Shown: positions 8,515-15,160 of the stretch, piece by piece
Layout: each line of letters begins with the position of its first letter
Numbering within the stretch: position 1 is the first letter of the stretch
The notes under the pieces: model-generated
The model's database searches: none
What the model was told of the DNA's origin: nothing
The model's input: only the letters and a program-made list of their open reading frames with translations
Translations under genes and position numbers: made by a program
Origin: CAYLSV01 sp964386435
Lineage (GTDB): Bacteria; Planctomycetota; Phycisphaerae; Tepidisphaerales; Tepidisphaeraceae
Direction: 5' to 3'
DNA: 48,153 nt
Assembly: GCA_964386435.1 (NCBI GenBank)
Contig: CAYLSV010000022.1
Location: 1 to 48,153 of the forward strand

Positions 8515-9537
8515 ATGGCCCTCGAAATGCTCTACGACAAGGACGCCCCGCTCAGTTCGCTGTTCGGCAAGACCGTGGCCGTGCTCGGCTTTGGCAGCCA
8601 GGGGCACGCCCACGCCCAGAACCTGCGCGAGAGCGGCAACGGCCAGATCGAGGTCATCGTCGCCAATCGCCCCGACTCGGCCAACGGCCGGCTGGCGAGG
8701 GAGAAGGGCTTCGAGCCGCTGCCCGTCGCCGAGGCGGTGAAGAAGGCCGACCTCATCATCGTCGCGTTGCCCGACGAGGTGCAGCCGGCGGTGTACGAGA
8801 AGGACATCCAGCCGAACCTGACGGCCGGCAAGACGCTGGGTTTCACGCACGGGTTCAACGTCCACTTCAAGACCATCGAGGTGCCGAGCGACGTCGACGT
8901 GGTGATGGTCGCGCCCAAGGGGCCGGGCCACCTCGTCCGCAGCCAGTTCGAGGCCGGCGGCGGCGTGCCGTGTTTGTTCGCGGTGCATCAGGACGCCAGC
9001 GGCAACGCCCGCGGCACGGCCCTGGCCTGGGCCAACGGCGTCGGCGGCGGCCGCAGCGGCATCTTCGAGACCTCGTTCAAGGACGAGTGCGAGACCGATC
9101 TCTTCGGCGAGCAGGCCGTCCTCTGTGGCGGCCTGGCGGCCCTTATCAAGGCCGGCTACGAAACCCTCGTCGAGGCCGGCTATCCGCCGGAGATGGCCTA
9201 CTTCGAGTGCGTCCACGAAGTGAAGCTCATCACCGATTTGATCTTCCAGGGCGGCCTCGACTACATGCGCTACAGCGTCTCCAACACCGCCGAGTACGGC
9301 GATTTGACCCGTGGCCCCCGCGTCGTCGACGACTCGGCCAAAGCCCGCATGAAGGAGATCCTCGGCGAGATCCAAAGCGGCCAGTTCGCCAAGGAATGGC
9401 GAGCCGAATATGAGGCCGGCATGCCCGAGTTCAAGCGGCTGTACGAAAAGGACCTGGCCAGCAGCGTCGAACAAACCGGCAAGCGCGTGCGAAAGATGAT
9501 GCCCTGGCTGGGCGCGAAAGAACCGCCGAAGGACTGA
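8515..9537 (+). CDS. ilvC: Ketol-acid reductoisomerase (class I)
   Basis: IlvC carries out the Mg- and NADPH-dependent isomerisation and reduction of acetolactate and acetohydroxybutyrate in valine, leucine and isoleucine synthesis. At 340 residues it is a short class I enzyme. The Rossmann nucleotide loop GFGSQGHAHAQNL is at about residues 25-37. KGPGHLVRSQFEAGGGVP and the metal-binding ETDLFGEQAVLCGG follow. The start is ATG 8515, just after a low-complexity stretch of CCTACCACC units (8439-8470). No ilvB/ilvN is nearby. It is divergently arranged from pgi with a gap of about 106 bp. Confidence 0.96.
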   Translation: MALEMLYDKDAPLSSLFGKTVAVLGFGSQGHAHAQNLRESGNGQIEVIVANRPDSANGRLAREKGFEPLPVAEAVKKADLIIVALPDEVQPAVYEKDIQPNLTAGKTLGFTHGFNVHFKTIEVPSDVDVVMVAPKGPGHLVRSQFEAGGGVPCLFAVHQDASGNARGTALAWANGVGGGRSGIFETSFKDECETDLFGEQAVLCGGLAALIKAGYETLVEAGYPPEMAYFECVHEVKLITDLIFQGGLDYMRYSVSNTAEYGDLTRGPRVVDDSAKARMKEILGEIQSGQFAKEWRAEYEAGMPEFKRLYEKDLASSVEQTGKRVRKMMPWLGAKEPPKD

Positions 9538-9556
9538 AGACGCTCGATGGGTGTCC

Positions 9557-9590
9557 GGGGTAGCCGTGGAGCTTGCTCCACGACTACCCC
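9557..9590. repeat. REP-like palindrome, family A, single hairpin
   Basis: GGGGTAGCCGTGGAGC (9557-9572), then TT, then GCTCCACGACTACCCC (9575-9590): 16-nt arms with one mismatch. The same arm sequence recurs at 11741-11824. It stands 29 bp before the RAYT transposase at 9619, and would also form a hairpin 20 bp past the ilvC stop. Confidence 0.85.
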
Positions 9591-9618
9591 AATCGCATCC
9601 AATGCATATCGTCGAACC

Positions 9619-10173
9619 ATGGCACGCTTGGCGTTGCACCCTGTCTGGGGCTGCTACGGCTTCTGGCTTCCCAACGAACCCCGCGGCAGTTGGTCCACCT
9701 ACGTCGCCAGCCGCGCCATCTTCGACGCCGGCGGCAAAGCGACCACCGTCAGCGGCACCCGGTCGTACGCCCGAGACCCGCACGATCATCAAAAGCGGGT
9801 GGCCGCGAAAGAGGCGATGGCGGCAGCACCGGTCAAGCTTAACGGCAAACAGGCCCGTGCCGCGGCCATCGGTATCATGTCCGACGCAACACGAGCAGGC
9901 TATACGCTGCACGCGCTGTGTGTGATGCCGGACCACGTTCACCTCGTCATGCTCAATCCAGGCGGCGACGCCAAACTCGTCCTGCGGCGGCTTAAATCGG
10001 GTGCCACACGGCGGTTAAACGCCGAGGCCCCGCTTCAGGATGTCAAGACCCCATGGGTTGCTGGGGGCTGGTTCGTGTCGCTTGAGAGCGACCAAGCGAT
10101 TCGCCGGGCGATTCACTACGTCGAGCAGAATCCCATGAAGGCAGGCCTTAGCAGCCCGTGGTGGAAGTGGTGA
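9619..10173 (+). CDS. REP-associated tyrosine transposase (RAYT, Y1/HUH family)
   Basis: A 184-residue single-strand transposase of the IS200-like Y1 family; RAYTs bind and mobilise REP palindromes. The metal-binding HUH motif is at VMPDHVHLV (His106 and His108). The catalytic tyrosine is in AIHYVEQNPMKAGL (Tyr167), the classic RAYT ending. The N-terminal HPVWGCYGFWLPNEPRGSW is also family-typical. I chose the ATG at 9619; upstream in-frame codons to 9547 are REP sequence. Family A palindromes flank it at 9557 and, past an insertion sequence, at 11741. Confidence 0.88.
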   Translation: MARLALHPVWGCYGFWLPNEPRGSWSTYVASRAIFDAGGKATTVSGTRSYARDPHDHQKRVAAKEAMAAAPVKLNGKQARAAAIGIMSDATRAGYTLHALCVMPDHVHLVMLNPGGDAKLVLRRLKSGATRRLNAEAPLQDVKTPWVAGGWFVSLESDQAIRRAIHYVEQNPMKAGLSSPWWKW

Positions 10174-10179
10174 TTCGTC

Positions 10180-11595
10180 TCAGGCGGCTTGAAGGATCCG
10201 GCGCGGGATGATGGACGGTGGACGCTTCGAGGTTGTGTCGAACAGGCTTTGGGTCCGGTTCGCGAACTGTTCCACGACCACCAGTAGCCGCACGAACAAG
10301 GTCATGGCGACGCATCCGCCACGCGGGGCGCTGCTCGGCTTGGCGAGGCCGTAGAACTGGCGCATCAGCAGGCCCAGGTTGAAGCCGGCGGCGTGGATCA
10401 GCAGACGCTTGGCGAGGTTGGCCCGGCCACGCAGGTGCGCCCGCCGCATCGCGCCGGTCTCGTAGCAGTGGGCGAAGCTGCGTTCGAGCAGTTCGCCGCG
10501 TTGCTTCAGAAGTTGCTTGCCGCGTCGGCCCTTGATCCGTCGGCGGTTGGCGTAGGTCACGGCGCGGGCGTCGGGGTGGCCACGCCAACGCCGCTTGCCC
10601 CTTTCCGGCTCGCTGGCGTAGCTGCGCAGGTTCATCGCTGCCAGGTCCAGCAGCGTCTGCCTCGAGTGGTACCCCTTGTCCAGCACCGCCTCGCTCATCC
10701 ACCGCTTGTCGATCTTCCCGGTCGTCCGCTCGTCGTCCTCGACGGCCCGCAGGTTCGCCGTCGCTTCGACCAGCGTGTCGGTCAGCGTCTTCGTGTCGCC
10801 GGCCGCGGCGTCGCACACGTTCACCGCCAGCAGCGCGCCCGAGTCCATGTCCACGACGTGCTCGGCCTTGTGGGCCAGGTGCGTTCTGCCGTCCTTCATC
10901 TTCGTCACCTTCGCGTCCGGATCGCCGGGGTGCTGCCAGTCGTCGTTGCTCGCCTTGTTCTTGCGGGTCTTGTCGAGCCGGGCCAAGTCCTCGCGCGTCG
11001 GCGTCTCGATGCCGCTCTCTTGGGCCAGACGCGTGAGGAACTCGCCGTACCCCTCGCCACTGTCACGCCGTACGAGGCTGCGCATGGCCGCGTTGGCCTC
11101 CAGCGTGGTGGAGTCCACGCCGACGGTCTTGCCGCCGATCAGGTCGTGGTTGGCCAGCACCTTGAGCATGAACGCGAACACCTCCGCGTGGGTCTCGAGG
11201 TCGATCAGCCGGCGTGTGCGACTGAGCGTGGAGTGGTCCGGCGGCATCTGGTCAATGGCGTAGCCGAGGAACAGCTTCAGCGAGTGGCTGTCGCCGCACC
11301 GCCAGGCGATGCCGCGTTCGCTGTCGATGCCTTCGAGGTAGCCGGCCATCAAACAGCGGAAGTAGACCCCCGGCGCCAGCCCCGGCCGGCCCATCGCCTG
11401 GGCGTAGAACTTCGCACAGGTCCGTTCGACGAAGACGTCGAAGCCGTGGGCGTCGAGCACCTTGTTGACCGCGTCGTAGTACGGATGCGGCCGCACCGCC
11501 GGCAGGTCAGCGGTGCTGAGCAACAACAGCTGCTGAACAGGGCTGCGTTTGCCAAGGGCCACGGGCGATCGACTCCGGTTGAAGACGCCGGCCAT
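10180..11595 (-). CDS. DDE transposase, IS1182/IS5-like
   Basis: A 471-residue cut-and-paste transposase. The N-terminal part (to about residue 120) is the DUF772-type domain, with GRPGLAPGVYFRCLMAGYLEG. The catalytic part has VGVDSTTLEANAAM, HKAEHVVDMDSGALLAV and AVLDKGYHSRQTLLDLA, which carry the acidic residues of an RNase H-like DDE core. The C-terminus RSFAHCYETGAMRRAHLRGR is the expected second acidic region. It looks intact. I could not identify terminal inverted repeats or a target duplication; the gene starts only 35 bp from the 48-N gap, so one end may be in the gap. Confidence 0.85.
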   Translation of the reverse strand: MAGVFNRSRSPVALGKRSPVQQLLLLSTADLPAVRPHPYYDAVNKVLDAHGFDVFVERTCAKFYAQAMGRPGLAPGVYFRCLMAGYLEGIDSERGIAWRCGDSHSLKLFLGYAIDQMPPDHSTLSRTRRLIDLETHAEVFAFMLKVLANHDLIGGKTVGVDSTTLEANAAMRSLVRRDSGEGYGEFLTRLAQESGIETPTREDLARLDKTRKNKASNDDWQHPGDPDAKVTKMKDGRTHLAHKAEHVVDMDSGALLAVNVCDAAAGDTKTLTDTLVEATANLRAVEDDERTTGKIDKRWMSEAVLDKGYHSRQTLLDLAAMNLRSYASEPERGKRRWRGHPDARAVTYANRRRIKGRRGKQLLKQRGELLERSFAHCYETGAMRRAHLRGRANLAKRLLIHAAGFNLGLLMRQFYGLAKPSSAPRGGCVAMTLFVRLLVVVEQFANRTQSLFDTTSKRPPSIIPRRILQAA

Positions 11596-11629
11596 GACAG
11601 CGCAACCCGATCAGGCCGTCAAGAAGAAG

Positions 11630-11677
11630 NNNNNNNNNNNNNNNNNNNNNNNNNNNNNNNNNNNNNNNNNNNNNNNN
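11630..11677. other. Assembly gap of 48 N
   Basis: A run of N next to the insertion sequence. Repeats are the likely cause. The sequence resumes with family A REP DNA at 11741. Confidence 0.95.
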
Positions 11678-11740
11678 CACCACGGGCTGCTAGGCCACAG
11701 CGTTGGAGCGGCGGGGTGCCGTACCACGGGTGGCCGCCTC

Positions 11741-11824
11741 GGGGTAGCCGTGGAGCTTGCTCCGCGCTTCCGGAGCCAGCGACGCCGGACGCCGAGCGCG
11801 CGGAGCAAGCTCCACGGCTACCCC
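11741..11824. repeat. REP-like paired palindrome, family A
   Basis: A perfect 27-nt inverted repeat. Left arm 11741-11767 begins GGGGTAGCCGTGGAGCTTGC; right arm 11798-11824 ends CAAGCTCCACGGCTACCCC. A 30-bp GC-rich spacer separates the arms. It is the same arm sequence as 9557-9590. It ends 15 bp before the RNA ligase start. Confidence 0.88.
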
Positions 11825-11839
11825 AGAAATAGCTCGCAA

Positions 11840-13006
11840 ATGCCCTTCACCGTCCTCCACTCGCTCGCCAACATCCTTCCCCACATCGCCGGGCGGGAGG
11901 AGTTTCGGGTGTTGGATCGGGGCGAATACGCCGTCGTCGACTACACGCAGGTGCTGCCGAATTCTTACCCGCCGGGCGACGGGATCAAGGCCGCCGTGCG
12001 GCGGGAGTGTCGGGGGCTGAAGTTCGACGCCGACGGCCGGCTCATCGCCCGGCCGTTGCACAAGTTTTTCAACGTCAATGAGCGTCCGGAGACGGCGGTC
12101 GAGGCGTTGCCGTGGGATCGGCCGCACCTGATCACCGACAACCTCGACGGCAGCATGATTCACGCCTGCCGGCTCGGCGGCGAGCTGGTGCTGATGAGCC
12201 GCGGCGGCCGCAGCGACGTGGCGCGGCAGGCGGAGGTGTTCTTGCAGAACGCCGCCGGGCACCGAGCATTGATGGAACAAGCCGTTGACGCCGGGCGGAC
12301 GCCGATCTTCGAGTGGACCTCGCCCCAGCAGCCGATCGTCATCGACTACGAGCGGGACAACCTGACGCTGCTGGCGATCCGTGACGTGACCTGCGGTGAG
12401 TACACGTCGCCCGATGAGCTGGCGATGCTGGCCGAGGCCCATGGCGTGCCGCTCGTCGAGGCGAGGCGGGTCGACGCCGCCGACCCTGACGCGTTCATCC
12501 AACACACCCGGCAACTCACCGGCCGCGAGGGGTACGTTGTCTGGTTCGACAACGGGCCGGTCGTGAAGCTCAAGGCCGAGGACTACGTCCGCCGGCACCG
12601 GGCGGGCGCGGCGCTGGCGTGGGAGAAAGACGTGATCGCCGCCTTGCTCGACGGCACGCTCAACGACCATTTGCCGCTGCTGCCCGAGCGGCAACGCGAG
12701 GCGATGCGGCAATTTTCCGGTGAGTTTTGGCGGAAGTTGGACGAGCAGATCAAGAGGTGGCAGGCGACGGTGGGCCACGCGCTCGCCGCCGGGCTAACGG
12801 CGAAGGCGTTCGCGGCCCAGATCACGGGCGAGCCGGCGGACGCCAAGCCGGTGCTGTTCGGTTTGTTCCGCGGCCGCGACGGGCGGACGTTCGTCGTCGA
12901 GCATTTGCGTCGTCAATGCGGCAGCACGCGCCGGCTCGACCGCCACCGCCACTGGTGGGGCGGCGGCCGCTGGCGGGACCACCTACGGTCGATTGATGAT
13001 GACTGA
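11840..13006 (+). CDS. T4 Rnl1-like RNA ligase lacking the motif I lysine
   Basis: A 388-residue member of the T4 RNA ligase 1-type nucleotidyltransferases, which adenylate a lysine and seal RNA ends. The pre-motif I region ECRGLKFD-GR and ARPLHKFFNVNE (about 70-81) is present. Motif III is IFEW (about 157-160), motif IV EGYVVWF (230-236) and motif V VKLK (242-245). Motif I reads DNLDGSM, with Asn101 (AAC) where the family has the nucleotide-accepting lysine of KxDG. The protein may therefore be unable to form the ligase-AMP intermediate, unless this is a base error. The start ATG 11840 follows a REP. The next gene starts inside its end (14-bp overlap). Confidence 0.82.
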   Translation: MPFTVLHSLANILPHIAGREEFRVLDRGEYAVVDYTQVLPNSYPPGDGIKAAVRRECRGLKFDADGRLIARPLHKFFNVNERPETAVEALPWDRPHLITDNLDGSMIHACRLGGELVLMSRGGRSDVARQAEVFLQNAAGHRALMEQAVDAGRTPIFEWTSPQQPIVIDYERDNLTLLAIRDVTCGEYTSPDELAMLAEAHGVPLVEARRVDAADPDAFIQHTRQLTGREGYVVWFDNGPVVKLKAEDYVRRHRAGAALAWEKDVIAALLDGTLNDHLPLLPERQREAMRQFSGEFWRKLDEQIKRWQATVGHALAAGLTAKAFAAQITGEPADAKPVLFGLFRGRDGRTFVVEHLRRQCGSTRRLDRHRHWWGGGRWRDHLRSIDDD

Positions 13007-13922
13007 CGCCCCCGCCCACGTCTGGCTCGACGGCCGAATCGTGCCGATCGCCGAGGCCCGCATCGACCCGGCCGACGCCGGATTCTTGCACGCCGCCGGA
13101 GCGTTCACGACCATGCGGGCGAAGCACGGCGTCGTCTTTCGCCTCGCCGACCACCTCGCCCGGCTGCGCGACACGGGGCGGCACATGTTGGTGCCGTTGC
13201 CATATGACGATGACGAGCTCGCCGCCGCCGCCGGGGAGGTGTTGGCGGCGAACAACCTGCGCGACGCCCGCCTGCGACTGACGCTCACGGCCGGCCCGCC
13301 GGTGACGGAGCCGGGCAGCGGCAACCTCAAGCCCACCGTCCTGCTCACCGCCGCCGAAGCCGTCGAGCGGCCGCCCGAGCATTACGAGCGGGGCATCGCC
13401 GTCGCCCTGGAGGACAAGTACAAGCTGAACCCGTTCACGCTCACCGCGGGGCACAAGGCGCTCGATTACGTCGCCCGCTTCGCCGCCCTCCGCAGCGCCG
13501 CCGGCCGAGGCTGCGGCGAGGCGTTGTGGTTCAGCATCCACAACTTCCTGCAGTGCGGCAGCGTGTCGAACGTGTTCGTCGTGAAGGACGGTGCGCTCGT
13601 CACGCCGCCGACTGAAGCCGACTTGAAAGACGCGACGGTCCGCGAGCGTTGCCCTTACGACCGCGGCGACGTGCTGCCGGGCGTGACGCGGAAGGTTGTG
13701 CTGGAGCTCGCCGGGGCGGCCGGGGTGCCGACGGTGCGGGCGGGCATCGACGTGCATTTCCTGTACGCCGCCGACGAGATTTTCCTCACCAACAGCGTGT
13801 TGGGCGTGATGCCGGTGACGAAGATGGAGGCCCGCGATTTGGGCGAGCCGGGCCCGATCACCCGCCAACTGCGGGCGGCCTACCTCGACCTGGTCGAGCG
13901 GGAAACCAACACTGCCGCATGA
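12993..13922 (+). CDS. PLP-dependent class IV aminotransferase (4-amino-4-deoxychorismate lyase or branched-chain type)
   Basis: A 309-residue fold-type IV PLP enzyme; this family holds IlvE, D-amino acid transaminase and PabC. Visible are the N-terminal VWLDGRIVPIAEARI and FTTMRAKHG, the PLP lysine in HKALDYVARFA, the cofactor phosphate loop SVSNVFVV, and NSVLGVMPVTKME near the C-terminus. The glutamate usually just before the SNxF loop is not in its normal context (LQCGSVSN). Substrate cannot be fixed from sequence; PabC-like or general aminotransferase are the main options. It overlaps the RNA ligase end and the Nif3 start (ATGA), so the three are probably one operon. Confidence 0.85.
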   Translation: MMMTDAPAHVWLDGRIVPIAEARIDPADAGFLHAAGAFTTMRAKHGVVFRLADHLARLRDTGRHMLVPLPYDDDELAAAAGEVLAANNLRDARLRLTLTAGPPVTEPGSGNLKPTVLLTAAEAVERPPEHYERGIAVALEDKYKLNPFTLTAGHKALDYVARFAALRSAAGRGCGEALWFSIHNFLQCGSVSNVFVVKDGALVTPPTEADLKDATVRERCPYDRGDVLPGVTRKVVLELAGAAGVPTVRAGIDVHFLYAADEIFLTNSVLGVMPVTKMEARDLGEPGPITRQLRAAYLDLVERETNTAA

Positions 13923-14986
13923 CCGTCGGCGACCTTGCGGACCAACTCAACGCCATCGCCCCGCCGTCGCTGGCCGAACCGTGGGACAACGTCGGCTTGC
14001 TCGCCGGCGACCGGGCTGTGCCCGTGAACAAGGTCGGCTTCTGCATCGACCTCACGCCGCCGGTGCTGGCCGAGGCAATCGACGCGGGGTGCGGCATAAT
14101 CGTCGCCTACCACCCGCCGATCTTCAAGCCGATGAAGCGGCTGGTCGGCGGCGTCGTGTTCGACGCGATCCGGCAGAACGTCGCGATCTACGCGCCGCAC
14201 ACCGCGCTCGACGTCGCCGAGGGCGGAACAAACGACGTGCTGGCGGATCTTGTTGGCATCGGGCCGGTGCGGTCGCCGCTGAAGTTGGCGGAGGTGCCGA
14301 CGTGGGCGAAGCTGGTGACGTTCGTGCCGCGCGAAAACGTCGACGCCGTGGCCGAGGCGTTGTGGGCGGCGGGGTGTGGCGGGCAGGGCGAGTACACGCG
14401 GTGCAGCGTCCGGCATGACGTCGTCGGCACCTTCCGCCCCGGCGACGCGGCCAACCCGACGCTGGGCGAAGTCGGGCAAGACGAGCGAGTCGCCGAGACG
14501 CGGCTGGAGGTGATCGTCCCGCCCGGCGGCGAGGCCGACGCCGTCGCCGCGCTGCGCCGCAGCCACCCGTACGAGGAGCCGGCGTTCGATTTGTTCAACC
14601 GTCAACCGACGCACGCCACCGGCCTCGGCCGCCGCGGCGACCTGGCCGAGCCGACGACGCGCGGCCAGCTCATCGCCGACCTCAAGCGAAAGCTCAACCT
14701 CCCCCACGTCCTCGTCGCCGGCCCGATTGACGGCCCCGCCGAGTCGGCCGCCGTCTGCGCCGGCAGCGGCGGCGACTTATGGCAGGCCGCCGGCGGCTGC
14801 GACATTTACGTCACCGGCGAACTCCGCCACCACGACGCCCTCGCCGCGGCGGCCGCCGGGCTGACGGTCGTGTGCCTCCTGCACAGCAACAGCGAACGCC
14901 CGACGCTGCCGCACGTGGCCCGGCAGTTGGTGGGTGTCGAGACGCACCAACTCACCGCCGACCGCGACCCGCTGAGCGTCGTGTGA
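13919..14986 (+). CDS. Nif3-like dinuclear metal centre protein with PII/CutA-like insert
   Basis: A 355-residue Nif3 (YbgI/YqfO) family protein; these form toroidal hexamers with a dinuclear metal site. Some have been linked to GTP cyclohydrolase-type or nucleic-acid-related activity, but the role is unsettled. The N-terminal half has EPWDNVGLLAGD and AYHPPIFKPMKRL with the first histidine ligand; the C-terminal half has DIYVTGELRHHDAL and CLLHSNSERPTLPH. The middle (about 120-225) is the YqfO-type insert, ending in EVIVPPGGEADAV and SHPYEEPAFDLF. Start ATG 13919 overlaps the previous stop. mutS converges on it, with a REP between. Confidence 0.92.
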   Translation: MTVGDLADQLNAIAPPSLAEPWDNVGLLAGDRAVPVNKVGFCIDLTPPVLAEAIDAGCGIIVAYHPPIFKPMKRLVGGVVFDAIRQNVAIYAPHTALDVAEGGTNDVLADLVGIGPVRSPLKLAEVPTWAKLVTFVPRENVDAVAEALWAAGCGGQGEYTRCSVRHDVVGTFRPGDAANPTLGEVGQDERVAETRLEVIVPPGGEADAVAALRRSHPYEEPAFDLFNRQPTHATGLGRRGDLAEPTTRGQLIADLKRKLNLPHVLVAGPIDGPAESAAVCAGSGGDLWQAAGGCDIYVTGELRHHDALAAAAAGLTVVCLLHSNSERPTLPHVARQLVGVETHQLTADRDPLSVV

Positions 14987-15004
14987 AGCTTCCCGATAAT
15001 CGCG

Positions 15005-15111
15005 CATCGCTGAGGTCCCCACCGCCGCGTAGCGGCGGGGCTACGCACGACGTCCAAGCTACTTGAACAGCGTGCGTAGCCCCGCCGCTACGCGGCGGTG
15101 GGGGCCTCAGC
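15005..15111. repeat. REP-like paired palindrome, family D
   Basis: Left arm 15005-15047 begins TCGCTGAGGTCCCCACCGCC and ends ACGCACG. Right arm 15069-15111 is its near-perfect inverse, ending GGTGGGGGCCTCAGCGA. Each arm also holds its own hairpin (CCGCCGC...GCGGCGG). It lies between the convergent Nif3 and mutS genes, where it could also act as a bidirectional terminator. A related copy is at 21261. Confidence 0.88.
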
Positions 15112-15160
15112 GACGCACGCACTTCGGGCAGGCATGCAGGACCCTCGACCAGAAGCCGCC

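Noticed and set aside
9547..9618. An N-terminal extension of the RAYT gene to 9547
   Set aside because: The extra codons are REP DNA (GGGGTAGCC...), and the family begins at about the ATG at 9619.
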